This document shows positions 7,543 to 16,661 of a DNA stretch of 64,000 bases, one piece after another (within the stretch, counting starts at the first letter, position 1; each line of letters begins with the position of its first letter). The DNA is taken from positions 3,498,501 to 3,562,500 of the forward strand of contig NZ_CP047045.1 in assembly GCF_009792355.1 (NCBI RefSeq), read 5' to 3'. A program made the translations under genes and the position numbers. This DNA comes from Terricaulis silvestris. GTDB lineage: Bacteria; Pseudomonadota; Alphaproteobacteria; Caulobacterales; Aquidulcibacteraceae. Under the pieces are notes generated by a model that saw nothing but the letters and a program-made list of their open reading frames with translations, made no database searches and was not told the origin of the DNA.

Positions 7543-9201
7543 CTACTCGCCTGAATCGAGGCTGAGCAGAAGGGCGCTCATGTTTTGGATGAAAGCGCCG
7601 GTCGAAATACCGGTTACAGGGTCGTTTGTCGTGTGTGGCGAGGTATCTGTCGCGTCGCCGACCAGGGTTTGCGAGAAATCGCCTGCCGCTGGCGTTTGGG
7701 AACCATCGCCCGCATAGGGATTGCTGGTCGAGACCAGCGGCGTCGGCCAATAGCCCTCAGCGTTGAGGCTGGCCGTGAGTTCCTGGACACGCTCCGCGGT
7801 CGGACGCTGCACAGCGCCCGAACCGGCGTTGGAGTTGAGATCCGAGACTTCGATGTTTTGCGTCGTGAAGTATGGCGGCAGCCGGAAATCCGCACGCGCG
7901 CGCAGCAGCGTTGTTGCCGCCAAGCGATCGGCGCTCATGCTGCGCAACCGCTCGTAACGCGCACGCAGCGCTTCGACATCGAGGTTGCGCCATTGCGAGT
8001 AGTGCGTGATCGGTTTGGCGACGTCGTAGTTCCAATAGTATTCGCCGTTGAGGACGTTGGAGCCGCGCCTATGCACAATGCGAGCGCGGTTGGTTTCGAG
8101 TTCGATGAACGTCGGATAGTGACGGCCCTGCATTTGCACGGCGGCGTCCGGCAAGCGCACGGACTCTAGCCACGCGATCGCTTCCGGAACGCGCGCGAGG
8201 AAACGCTCTTCGCCGGTCCATTCATAGAAATTCATGAGTTGCGAAATATTGTTGGCGGTCGTGTGCGTGGTCAGCGCTTCCGGCTCATACGTGCGCGCGC
8301 CGATCGGGCGCAGTGTTTGTGCATCGTGCTGCAGCCCCCACCCCGCTTGCGGCGCGGGCTGTTGCGTGGCGACAAAAATATCCATGGCGCGCCGGATCGC
8401 CGCGAGCGCGCGTTCATCACCCAGCGTTTGGTAGATCATCAGCAAAAACTTGATGTTCTCGCCAGCGACATCGTCGTTGAACGTGATTTGCCGCGTGTAA
8501 TCGGCACGGCCGTGCAAACCGGCTTCGCTTGTCAGAGGAAAACGTTGCGGCCAGCCGCCATTAGCGAACTGGCTGTCGAGCACAAAACTGAGCGCCTTTT
8601 CGACCGGGCCACGCAACCGCGAAGCGCGCCGCTCGGCATATAAACGCAGCAGGAATTGCGATGCTTCCGATGTGCCGGCGTCATCAAACGTCGCATTGCC
8701 GTAATAGTGGTGGAATTCCTCAAGCCGCCAGCCGTTCTTGCCGATCGTATCGTACCAGCGGCGCGTGCTCTCTTCGCCCGCGAAGTCGTGGAGATAGTTC
8801 CAGCCGCCTGCCGGATGCTGCGCGGCGATCAAGCCCTCGGCGACATCCATCGCGGCCTGGTAGTAGAACTCGTCACGCGTCGCGTGGAAGCAATCGAGAT
8901 AGAGATGGCCAACTGTCGCCGTGCCCGGCGGCTGGATCCAGATCATTGTCGGGAACGCTTCCATCTCGCCCCAGCGCCGAGAGAAGTCCGGCGCGTAGCT
9001 CCAAAGATAGCCGCCGCGATACGCCACGCGCTCGCGCATAAAGCGCGCCGCGCGCTTCATCGTGCTCAACGTTTCGCGTCGCAGCTCGCTGTTACCGGTG
9101 TCATCGCTCGCGGAAAAAAAAGACGCGCAACCGCTCGTCAACACGGCGCCGGAAGCGCCCGCGAGCAACGCGCGGCGCGAAGCATTTCGCACTTCGATCA
9201 T
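7543..9201 (-). CDS. Pectate lyase-like lipoprotein (polysaccharide lyase family 10 type)
   Basis: A 552-residue secreted protein. The N-terminus has SRRALL (twin-arginine-like), a hydrophobic stretch and the lipobox TSGC near residue 24, so it is probably a lipoprotein. The body shows the alpha/alpha-toroid style of PL10 pectate lyases, with QHPAGGWNYLHDF and NGGWPQRFPL blocks and repeated Trp/Tyr helices. PL10 enzymes cleave polygalacturonate by beta-elimination, giving unsaturated oligogalacturonides. This fits the unsaturated-uronate route at 47875-50917. The C-terminal 100 residues are Asn/Ser/Thr-rich. Substrate is inferred from family resemblance; a related glycan is possible. Confidence 0.75.
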   Translation of the reverse strand: MIEVRNASRRALLAGASGAVLTSGCASFFSASDDTGNSELRRETLSTMKRAARFMRERVAYRGGYLWSYAPDFSRRWGEMEAFPTMIWIQPPGTATVGHLYLDCFHATRDEFYYQAAMDVAEGLIAAQHPAGGWNYLHDFAGEESTRRWYDTIGKNGWRLEEFHHYYGNATFDDAGTSEASQFLLRLYAERRASRLRGPVEKALSFVLDSQFANGGWPQRFPLTSEAGLHGRADYTRQITFNDDVAGENIKFLLMIYQTLGDERALAAIRRAMDIFVATQQPAPQAGWGLQHDAQTLRPIGARTYEPEALTTHTTANNISQLMNFYEWTGEERFLARVPEAIAWLESVRLPDAAVQMQGRHYPTFIELETNRARIVHRRGSNVLNGEYYWNYDVAKPITHYSQWRNLDVEALRARYERLRSMSADRLAATTLLRARADFRLPPYFTTQNIEVSDLNSNAGSGAVQRPTAERVQELTASLNAEGYWPTPLVSTSNPYAGDGSQTPAAGDFSQTLVGDATDTSPHTTNDPVTGISTGAFIQNMSALLLSLDSGE

Positions 9202-9227
9202 GACGTCTCGCGTCCCCTCTTTGCTGC

Positions 9228-10730
9228 TCAGCGCGACGGCGCGTTCGGCGCCGGCGTGAGCAGGTGCTTTCTAATCTTGCCCGCGGCAGTACGCGGGAAG
9301 TCGTCCACGAACGTGACGTGGCGCGGGGTTTTATAGCCAGCCAGATTGGCGCGGCAAAACTGAATCAGCTCTGCTGGCGCAACCGCCGTCGTACCCGGCC
9401 GCAATTGCACGAACGCATGACCGACCTCGCCCCATTTCTCGTCGGGAACGCCGATCACGGCCGCTTCCAGCACGCTGGGGTGCCGCGCCAGCACGTTCTC
9501 GATCTCGGCCGGATACACGTTCTCAGCGCCGGAAATGTACATCTCCTTGATCCGCCCGGCGACGTAGTAGCAGCCGTCCGCGTCACGCCGGCCGATGTCG
9601 CCGCTCCTCAACCAGCCGTCAGGAGCGAAGGCCTTCTTGGTCTCTTCCGGCTTGTCCCAATAGCCCGGCGTCAGTCCCGGCCCGCGCATCCAGATCTCAC
9701 CGCTCTCACCGTCGGCGACGTCATTGCCACCCGTGCCGACGATGCGGACATCGAGCAGCATTTGCGGCTTGCCCACTGAGCCGATCTTGGTCAGCGCATC
9801 TTCCGGCGCGGCGATGAAAGCGGTCGGGCCGGTTTCGGTCATACCGTAGCCGTTGCAAACGCGTACGCTCTTCGCCGCGTATTTCTCGACCAGCACATCC
9901 GGCAGCGGCGCGCCACCGCAGCCCCAGGTACGAATGCGCGAGAAATCCGCGCCGTCGAACGCCGGATTGAGCGCAAGCTGCTGATAGATCGCGGGCACGC
10001 CAAAGAAGATATCGAGCCGCGGCATCAGCGTCATCACGCGCTCTTCATCGAACGCCGGCAACACGATCACGGTGCCGCCCGCGATCAAAGTCGGCAGCGT
10101 GACGAGCTGAATGCCGGCGGTGTGGAAGAGCGGCAGATAGTTGAGCGTCGTGTCGCGCGGCCGCAGATCGAAGGCTTGCGTGACATGGAACGCGTTCACC
10201 GCGCTCATCTGATACGTCTGCATCACGCCCTTCGGCGCGCCCGTGGTGCCCGACGTGTAGCTCAGAAACCAGATCGCATCGCCGCGCCAGCTCCGCACAT
10301 TGGCTTGCGGCGTAACAGTGGGAAGCGCGGCTTCGTAGCCCCCATCGAGTGCCAGCGGCTTGCGGTGAGCGCCTAAAGCCGCCGCCATTTCTGCGTCTTC
10401 GCGGCCAAAAACCAGCGCAACCGGCGCGCAATCGGCCATGATCCCGGCAAGCTCGCCCACCGGCGAGCGCCAGTTCAGCGGCACGAGGATCGCGTCCAAC
10501 TTGGCGCACGCGAACATGATCTCGAAGAATTCGATGCGGTTGCGGCAGAGGATAGCCACGCGATCGCCGCGCACCACGCCGAGCTCCGCCAGCACTTCCG
10601 CCGCACGCGAACAACGGTCATCCAATTGCGCGTACGTCAGCGTGCGCCCGGTCAGCGCATCCTCGAATGCGATCACGTGCGGCGTCAGCTCTGCTCGCTT
10701 CGCCGTGATGTCGACGAGATCGAAACCCAT
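9228..10730 (-). CDS. Acyl-CoA synthetase (AMP-forming, FadD-like)
   Basis: ANL-superfamily ligase of 500 residues that activates a carboxylic acid with ATP and joins it to CoA. Visible motifs are the P-loop-like SYTSGTTGAPKGV near 165, NGYGMTETGP near 300, RSGDIG near 385, the hinge-region MYISGAENVYPAEIE, and the catalytic lysine in AAGKIRKHLL near the C-terminus. GGGAGG is 6 bases before the chosen ATG. It is followed upstream by a TetR gene on the same strand and faces a hydrolase/TonB receptor/MFS unit, so the acid may come from the imported compound. Chain length cannot be read from the sequence. Confidence 0.9.
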   Translation of the reverse strand: MGFDLVDITAKRAELTPHVIAFEDALTGRTLTYAQLDDRCSRAAEVLAELGVVRGDRVAILCRNRIEFFEIMFACAKLDAILVPLNWRSPVGELAGIMADCAPVALVFGREDAEMAAALGAHRKPLALDGGYEAALPTVTPQANVRSWRGDAIWFLSYTSGTTGAPKGVMQTYQMSAVNAFHVTQAFDLRPRDTTLNYLPLFHTAGIQLVTLPTLIAGGTVIVLPAFDEERVMTLMPRLDIFFGVPAIYQQLALNPAFDGADFSRIRTWGCGGAPLPDVLVEKYAAKSVRVCNGYGMTETGPTAFIAAPEDALTKIGSVGKPQMLLDVRIVGTGGNDVADGESGEIWMRGPGLTPGYWDKPEETKKAFAPDGWLRSGDIGRRDADGCYYVAGRIKEMYISGAENVYPAEIENVLARHPSVLEAAVIGVPDEKWGEVGHAFVQLRPGTTAVAPAELIQFCRANLAGYKTPRHVTFVDDFPRTAAGKIRKHLLTPAPNAPSR

Positions 10731-10755
10731 CGTCACCCTCCCAAGCGCGCCCTCT

Positions 10756-11394
10756 TCAAGTGGCGTCGCCGTTTTTGACTCGCGGCGCGAGCCCGTTGAT
10801 CATCAAGTCTGCCGCGGCTTCCGAGACAGCGTCCACGTCCGCGTCGTTTTCCCACAAGCCGTACTTCAAACCCAGAAACGTTGAGGCGCCCATCAGCGCC
10901 CACACTCGGACTTCATCGTCGCCTTTGCTGATCTCACCGCGCGCCGCCGCTTGCGAAAGCTGTTGGCGATAAGCGTCCGAGAAAACCAGATAGTACGCCG
11001 CGTAGGCTTCCGGCGCGACGAACTGCGCCTCCATGACAACGCGGTAGAGCGACTTGTTCGCGCGCGCGAATTCCAGGAACGCGCGGATGCCAAGCCGTTC
11101 GGCCTCAAGCCGGTTCGGCGCATCCTTCACCGCGTCAGCCAGCGCATGCCGCGTACGCACGCCCATGTCCGCGACCAGGGCGCGGAACACTTCCTCTTTG
11201 CTCTTGAAGTAAACGTAGAAGGTGCCCAGCCCGACGCCGGCACGCGTTGTGATGTGGCTGATCGCGGTCTCGTGGTAGCCGCGCGCCCCGAACTCCTCCC
11301 CGGCCGCATCCAGCAATTTCCGCAGAGTTCTCCGCCCGCGTTCGGTTTTTGGGCCGCTCCGCTCGTCAATCTCAGAACCTGAATGTTGACTCAT
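10756..11394 (-). CDS. TetR/AcrR-family transcriptional regulator
   Basis: A 212-residue repressor type. The N-terminal helix-turn-helix is clear: RRTLRKLLDAAGEEFGARGY, then ISHITTRAGVGLGTFYVYFKSKEEVFRAL at about 35-65. The C-terminal half is helical and should bind a small ligand, plausibly an acyl-CoA given the acyl-CoA synthetase directly downstream (26 bases). It is divergent from the hydrolase/TonB receptor/MFS unit, with 80 bases between starts, so it probably controls both directions. I see no clear palindrome in that gap. Confidence 0.9.
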   Translation of the reverse strand: MSQHSGSEIDERSGPKTERGRRTLRKLLDAAGEEFGARGYHETAISHITTRAGVGLGTFYVYFKSKEEVFRALVADMGVRTRHALADAVKDAPNRLEAERLGIRAFLEFARANKSLYRVVMEAQFVAPEAYAAYYLVFSDAYRQQLSQAAARGEISKGDDEVRVWALMGASTFLGLKYGLWENDADVDAVSEAAADLMINGLAPRVKNGDAT

Positions 11395-11474
11395 GTTTCA
11401 AGTCTCCGATATAAGGCTCAGCAAGACAACGAAAAAAGTGGCTCGAAAACGGGCCCAAATAGGGGGAAGCCGGG

Positions 11475-12329
11475 TTGCCGGTATGCGCTTTGCCAGACGG
11501 GGCGGCCATGGCCTACGCCGATGACGGCGCCGGCGCTCCCATTATTCTGGTGCACGGCTGGGCGGCGCACGGCGGCTTCTTCGACGATCTCCGCACCCGG
11601 CTCTCGAAAACCCATCGCGTTCTCACCCCCACGTTGCGCGGCCATCCCGGGTCGGGTCACGGCACCGCCGAGCTCACGATCGAGACGCTCGCAGACGATA
11701 TCGCGCATTTCGCTGAAACGCTCGACCTGAAGGCCGTGGTCGCGCTGGGCTGGTCGATGGGCGCGATGGCGCTCTGGGCCGCTGCGCCCAAGCTCGGCGT
11801 GCGTCTCGGCGGGCTGATCGTCGAAGACATGTCGCCGCGGCTGACCAACGACGCCTCGTGGCGCCACGGCATCGCCGGCGATTACGGCGTCGCCGACATC
11901 GCCATCACCCTGAAAGAGATCAACGGCGATTGGCCGAGCTACGTTTCCCGCTTCGCGCCGCGCATGTTCGCGCCCGGTCTCTGCAAAGAGCAGCCGGAGG
12001 TTGCTGCGTTCGCCACCTCCGAAATGTCGAAAGCCGATCCGGAGAACATGGCGTCGTATTGGGCGTCGATGGCGCGCCAGGATTTTCGCGCCGCCCTCGC
12101 CGGCATGACGATGCCGATGCTCGTGATCCACGGCGCCGACAGCCAGGTCTATCCCGACGAAGCCACGGCTTTCATCGCCAGCGCCGCACCCAATGCGGAG
12201 CGCGTCGTCATTCAAGGCGCCGGCCATGTGCCGCATCTCGAGGCGCCAGACACATTTTTCAATCATGTCGAGGCTTTCGTCCGCAAAACGCGGCAGCCGG
12301 AACTGAGGAGCGGAGGAGCAGTCCCATGA
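11475..12329 (+). CDS. Alpha/beta-fold hydrolase
   Basis: A 284-residue hydrolase. The oxyanion strand ILVHGWAAHGGFF is near 27-39, the nucleophile elbow is GWSMG near 93 and the catalytic His is in GAGHVPHLEAP near the end; an acid residue is expected in LVIHGADS. This resembles BioH-like and lipid or ester hydrolases. The TTG at 11475 is 8 bases after AGGGGGA and gives a natural N-terminus; no better ATG precedes the fold. Its stop overlaps the TonB receptor start (ATGA), so hydrolysis and uptake are coupled. Substrate is unknown. Confidence 0.88.
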   Translation: MPVCALPDGAAMAYADDGAGAPIILVHGWAAHGGFFDDLRTRLSKTHRVLTPTLRGHPGSGHGTAELTIETLADDIAHFAETLDLKAVVALGWSMGAMALWAAAPKLGVRLGGLIVEDMSPRLTNDASWRHGIAGDYGVADIAITLKEINGDWPSYVSRFAPRMFAPGLCKEQPEVAAFATSEMSKADPENMASYWASMARQDFRAALAGMTMPMLVIHGADSQVYPDEATAFIASAAPNAERVVIQGAGHVPHLEAPDTFFNHVEAFVRKTRQPELRSGGAVP

Positions 12330-14542
12330 AACGGTTTGGAGAGTCAGCGCGGTATGCGCTGTTGTTTGCGAGCGTATGCGCGGCGCCGTTCGCACTTTGC
12401 GCACCGGCGCTGGCGCAGGAGACTGCGTCCGCCGAGGAAGAGGAAGCGATCACGGTTACGGCGCGCCGCCGCGAAGAAAACCTGCAGGACGTGCCGATCG
12501 CAGTCACCTCCTACTCCGCAGAGGCGCTCGAAGCGGCCGGCGCCCAGGATATCACCGCCATCACGCAGACAACGCCCAACGTCACGCTCGAGAACTCACG
12601 CGCCACCAACACCACACTGACCGCGTTCATTCGCGGTGTTGGTCAGCAGGATCCGGTCGCCGGCTTCGAGCAAGGCGTAGGCATCTATCTGGACGACGTC
12701 TACCTGAACCGACCGCAAGGGGCGGTGCTCGATATCTACGACATCGAACGCATCGAAGTGCTGCGTGGTCCACAGGGCACGCTCTACGGCCGCAATACCA
12801 TCGGCGGCGCGGTCAAGTACGTGACGCGTCGTCTCAATGCTGACGACCCGACACTGCGCGCCCGCTTTGCGTATGGCAGCTACAATCAGATGGACGCCGT
12901 TGTGTCCGGTTCACTGCCGCTCACCGACACGTTCCGCGTCGGCGCGGCGGTCGCCGGCCTCACGCGCGACGGTTTCGGCGAAAACCTGACTACGGGCGAA
13001 GACAACTACAACAAAGACATCTTCGCCGGCCGCTTCTCGGCGGAATGGGAGCCAACCAGCAATTTCCTGGCGCGCCTCTCCTACGATTACATCGACGACG
13101 ACTCTAACGCGCGCCAAGGCCATCGCCTGCTGCCGAGCGCGATCAGCGGCAACTCTCCGCTCGACAATGAGTTCGATACCGAAGCCGGCATCAGCAACCA
13201 GCCGTGGAGTCTCGGCGGCAACAGCGTGATCGCACGCGGCGTCCAAGTGATGCTCGATTGGCAGCCGGCCGAGAACTGGACTGTGCGTTCGATCAGCGCC
13301 TACCGCGACGACAGCTCGCGCGCGCCGATTGACTTCGATTCGACCGCGGCGCCGACAATGGATGTGCCCGCGGTCTATCAAAACGAACAATTCAGCCAGG
13401 AACTGCAGCTGCTCTACGAAGGCGAGCGTTGGAATTTCCTGGCCGGCGCCTACTATCTCGACGCCAACGCTTTCGACGCCTTCGATGTCATCTTCACCAG
13501 CGTCGCGAGCTTCACACTGGGCGATATCGATACCAAGACATGGGCGGTGTTCGGCGAAGCAACGTGGGATTTCACCGATGCCCTCAGCCTCACGATCGGC
13601 GGACGCTACACCGAGGACGAACGCACCGCGCTCATCCATCGCCAGGGCTTCGCCTCGGCGCCGTCGCCGTATTTCGGCGGCCCTGGCGCGCTGGGCGCTG
13701 GTTCGCCGGTGCCGCGATTCGAGGGCACTCGCACTGACGACGCCTTCACGCCGCGCGTCATCCTCGCGTATGAGGCGAGCGACGATCTCAACCTCTACGC
13801 TTCGTATTCCCAAGGCTTCAAAGGCGGCGGTTTCGATCCGCGTGGCAACTTCGCCAACGCCGACGTGCGTGAGGGTTACCTGCCGGAATACGTCGATACC
13901 TACGAAATCGGCGCCAAGGCGACGTTGTGGGGCGGTCGCGCTCGCGCGAACACGGCGATCTTCTTCTCCGACTATACCGACGTGCAAATCCCGGGCTCGG
14001 TCATCATTCCAGGCCCCTCGTTCGTCGGCACCGTGACCAATGCGGGCGCCGCGGAAATCTATGGCGTCGAGTTCGAGGGAACGGCTCAGTTCACCGACAA
14101 TCTGAGCGGCGCGCTTTCGATCGGGTACGTCAGCGCCGAGTACACCGAGTTCGTTCTGAACGGCATCGATGTCTCCGAACAACGCGACGTGCAGAATACG
14201 CCAGATTGGACCGGGAGCGCTGGGCTCACCTACAGCGTTCCGCTCACGCTCGGCACGGCGCCGGGGGAAATCTCTTTCACCGGCTCAGGCGCCTATCGGA
14301 GCGATACGCAGCAGTTCGAGTTCGCGATCCCGCTGCTCGATCAGCCGGCGTTCTGGCTCTATGACGCGGCCGTCTACTGGACTTCCGACGATGATCGGCT
14401 GCGCCTCGGCGTCTATGGCCGCAACTTGGGCGACGAGCGCTACATCACGTCGGGCTACAACTTCCCGACCGTCGATAGCGGCGTCACGGCGTTCTACGGC
14501 AATCCAAGAACAGTCTCGGCTTCGGTGGAAGTCCGGTTCTAA
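12326..14542 (+). CDS. TonB-dependent outer-membrane receptor
   Basis: A 738-residue receptor. The signal peptide ends at about residue 30 (ALAQE), followed by a TonB box ITVTARRR, a plug domain (DVPIAVTSYSAEAL; IRGVGQQDP; LRGPQGTLYGRNTIGGAV) and a 22-strand-type barrel rich in Tyr/Asp turns, ending with the aromatic terminus SVEVRF. I chose the ATG at 12326, which overlaps the hydrolase stop and gives a proper signal peptide; the frame is open further upstream but reads as nonsense there. It is the outer-membrane entry of an unknown hydrophobic or ester-like substrate used by the neighbouring hydrolase, MFS and acyl-CoA synthetase. Confidence 0.95.
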   Translation: MKRFGESARYALLFASVCAAPFALCAPALAQETASAEEEEAITVTARRREENLQDVPIAVTSYSAEALEAAGAQDITAITQTTPNVTLENSRATNTTLTAFIRGVGQQDPVAGFEQGVGIYLDDVYLNRPQGAVLDIYDIERIEVLRGPQGTLYGRNTIGGAVKYVTRRLNADDPTLRARFAYGSYNQMDAVVSGSLPLTDTFRVGAAVAGLTRDGFGENLTTGEDNYNKDIFAGRFSAEWEPTSNFLARLSYDYIDDDSNARQGHRLLPSAISGNSPLDNEFDTEAGISNQPWSLGGNSVIARGVQVMLDWQPAENWTVRSISAYRDDSSRAPIDFDSTAAPTMDVPAVYQNEQFSQELQLLYEGERWNFLAGAYYLDANAFDAFDVIFTSVASFTLGDIDTKTWAVFGEATWDFTDALSLTIGGRYTEDERTALIHRQGFASAPSPYFGGPGALGAGSPVPRFEGTRTDDAFTPRVILAYEASDDLNLYASYSQGFKGGGFDPRGNFANADVREGYLPEYVDTYEIGAKATLWGGRARANTAIFFSDYTDVQIPGSVIIPGPSFVGTVTNAGAAEIYGVEFEGTAQFTDNLSGALSIGYVSAEYTEFVLNGIDVSEQRDVQNTPDWTGSAGLTYSVPLTLGTAPGEISFTGSGAYRSDTQQFEFAIPLLDQPAFWLYDAAVYWTSDDDRLRLGVYGRNLGDERYITSGYNFPTVDSGVTAFYGNPRTVSASVEVRF

Positions 14543-14600
14543 ATCCCTCCACTCTCGCGGCGGCGCGATACACTCGCGCCGCCGCTTTGTTTTGTGACAC

Positions 14601-15881
14601 ATGACAGAGATGAGCAGTTCCGCCGCGACGCCGCCTTCGAGCGGCTACCGCTATGTTGTCCTGGCGCTGCTGTTCATCGTCTACACCTTTAACTTCATCG
14701 ACCGCCAGATCATGGGCATCTTGAACGTGCCCATTCAGACCGAGCTCGGCGCCAGCGATTCCGAGATGGGTCTGCTCGGCGGGCTTTCCTTCGCATTGTT
14801 CTACACCGGCCTGGGCATTCCGATCGCTTGGCTTGCCGATCGCAGCGACCGCACCTGGATCATGACCGTCGCGCTTTCGCTTTGGAGCGGGTTCACCACG
14901 CTTTGCGGTTTCGCGACGACCTACACGCAGCTCTTCCTGGCGCGCATGGGCGTGGGCGTGGGCGAAGCTGGCGGAGTCGCGCCGGCCTATTCGCTGATCT
15001 CCGATTATTTCCCGCCGAAGGAGCGCGCCCGCGCGCTGGCGATGTATTCGTTCGGCATCCCAATTGGCAGCGCCGCCGGCATCGCTCTCGGCGGCATCGT
15101 CGCCACCAGCGTCGACTGGCGCGTTGCGTTCATCGCCGTTGGTCTTGGAGGCCTGCTGGTTGCGCCGGTGTTCCGCATCTTCGTGCGCGAACCCGAACGC
15201 GGCCGCTACGACTCGAAGCAGGGCTCCACGGCACGCGCCGGCTTCGCGCGCTCGCTCGCGACGCTGACCAGGAAGCCGAGCTTCTGGCTGCTTTCGTTCG
15301 GCGCCTCGTGCTCTTCGATCATGGGATACGGATCGTTCTATTGGATCCCGACTTTCCTGCAGCGCTCGTACGGTTTCACGCTGCTGCAGGCTGGCTTCTA
15401 CTATGGCGCCATCCTGCTCATCGGCGGTGTAATCGGCGTTTGGCTGGGCGGCCTACTCGGCGACAAGCTTGGCGCCAAGCGCCGCGCCATGTTCGCGCTG
15501 GTGCCGGCGGCAGCGTGGATACTCGCCGCGCCGTGCTACGCGCTCGGCCTGCTTTCCCCCTCGCCCACGATCGCCTTCTTTCTTTTTCTTGCACCCACCG
15601 CGCTCGGTCTCGTGTGGCTTGGGCCCGTCATCGCCGCAGTCCAGCATTTGGCCCCGGCCAGCGCGCGCACCACCGCTTCCGCAAGCTTCCTGTTCATCAA
15701 CAACCTGATCGGCATCGGCATCGGCACCTATCTGCTCGGCGCCATCTCGGATGCACTGACGGAGCGCTTCGCCGAGGAATCGTTGCGCTACTCCATCCTC
15801 GCTGGAACCGGCTTCTATTTGCTCGCCGCGCTCCTCTATTTGGTCGCCGCCAGATCGCTGAAACGCGACTGGGTGGACTAA
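14601..15881 (+). CDS. MFS transporter (spinster-like)
   Basis: A 426-residue major facilitator with about 12 TM helices. FNFIDRQIMGILNVPIQTEL in TM1 and the following loop, and the conserved AWLADRSDR between TM2 and TM3, match the spinster-like group common in Caulobacterales and sphingomonads next to TonB receptors. It starts 58 bases after the receptor stop with an ATG near GTGACAC. It probably moves the imported compound across the inner membrane. Substrate unknown; export is also possible. Confidence 0.9.
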   Translation: MTEMSSSAATPPSSGYRYVVLALLFIVYTFNFIDRQIMGILNVPIQTELGASDSEMGLLGGLSFALFYTGLGIPIAWLADRSDRTWIMTVALSLWSGFTTLCGFATTYTQLFLARMGVGVGEAGGVAPAYSLISDYFPPKERARALAMYSFGIPIGSAAGIALGGIVATSVDWRVAFIAVGLGGLLVAPVFRIFVREPERGRYDSKQGSTARAGFARSLATLTRKPSFWLLSFGASCSSIMGYGSFYWIPTFLQRSYGFTLLQAGFYYGAILLIGGVIGVWLGGLLGDKLGAKRRAMFALVPAAAWILAAPCYALGLLSPSPTIAFFLFLAPTALGLVWLGPVIAAVQHLAPASARTTASASFLFINNLIGIGIGTYLLGAISDALTERFAEESLRYSILAGTGFYLLAALLYLVAARSLKRDWVD

Positions 15882-15976
15882 AGCCCGCCCGCGCGGCTCT
15901 GTCCTTTCATCACTCTCATTTCTGACCAAGGCGGCGCTTGCGCCCCTTTCGCCCGTCCCCCCGAATTATCCCTTGC

Positions 15977-16000
15977 ATATAACTGACTGTTCAGTTATAT
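15977..16000. promoter_or_regulatory. Perfect 24-base TetR-type operator
   Basis: ATATAACTGA (15977-15986) and TCAGTTATAT (15991-16000) form a perfect 10-base inverted repeat around CTGT, ending 7 bases before the ATG of the tetR gene. Size and symmetry are typical of TetR/AcrR operators, and the position next to the ribosome-binding site suggests autorepression of the whole efflux operon. Binding itself is inferred. Confidence 0.75.
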
Positions 16001-16007
16001 AAGTGGA

Positions 16008-16661
16008 ATGAGCCCATCTGCCTCATCCAAACCGGAAAAATCCGCGACGCCGCGCTGGCGCCGGCGCTCCGACGCGCGTCCAGAGGAAATCCTCGACGCC
16101 GCTCTGGCCGAATTCACCGCCCGCGGCTTCGAGGCCGCCCGGATGGAGGACATCGCCAAGGCGGCCGGGCTCTCGAAGGCGGCGATCTATCTCTACTTTC
16201 CGTCGAAGATGGCGCTGTTGGAAGCGCTGATCGAAGCCAAGGTCGCCCCTCTCGCGAACCAGGCCCAGTCGCTCGCAGCCGCCGGCGCGGCCGATCCGCT
16301 GATGGCGCTCCGCATGCTTGCCACCGCCGCCGCATATCGCGCGGGCGACGCCAAGGTCTTCGCCGTGCCCCGCCTTGTCATCGGGATTTCCGGACGCTTT
16401 CCCGAGATCGCCGACTATTACCGGACAAACGTTGTCGAGAAGGCGCGCGCTGCGCTCGAAGCGCTGATCGACGCCGGCAAGGCCAAAGGCGTCATCCGCG
16501 ACATTGATAGCAAGGCCGTCACCCGCGCCTTCATCGGCCCACTCTTCTTCGAGGCGATGTGGACCCACGTTTTGCGCGGCGAAAGCGCATTCGCTGACCC
16601 GCACACGCTCATAGAGCAACACTTCGACATCCTGCTGAACGGGCTGGAGCAACGCGCATGA
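16008..16661 (+). CDS. TetR/AcrR-family regulator of the efflux operon
   Basis: A 217-residue regulator. The helix-turn-helix is at about 25-70: ILDAALAEFTARGFEAARMEDIAKAAGLSKAAIYLYFPSK in three consecutive helices. The C-terminal part resembles the CerR/AcrR-type ligand domain of repressors found upstream of HlyD-ABC pumps. Its stop overlaps the start of the HlyD-family gene (ATGA). The perfect palindrome ending 7 bases before its ATG is the probable binding site. It likely senses a toxic compound exported by the pump. Confidence 0.92.
   Translation: MSPSASSKPEKSATPRWRRRSDARPEEILDAALAEFTARGFEAARMEDIAKAAGLSKAAIYLYFPSKMALLEALIEAKVAPLANQAQSLAAAGAADPLMALRMLATAAAYRAGDAKVFAVPRLVIGISGRFPEIADYYRTNVVEKARAALEALIDAGKAKGVIRDIDSKAVTRAFIGPLFFEAMWTHVLRGESAFADPHTLIEQHFDILLNGLEQRA

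Noticed and set aside
7481..7750. N-terminal extension of the cyclase gene to 7750
   Set aside because: Overlaps the pectate lyase gene and reads as non-protein; the GTG at 7480 starts right before the cyclase domain.
11858..12325. N-terminal extension of the TonB receptor frame
   Set aside because: Runs inside the hydrolase gene and would bury the signal peptide.
12911..14182. Minus-strand open frame of 423 codons
   Set aside because: Antisense to the TonB receptor barrel; no family resemblance.
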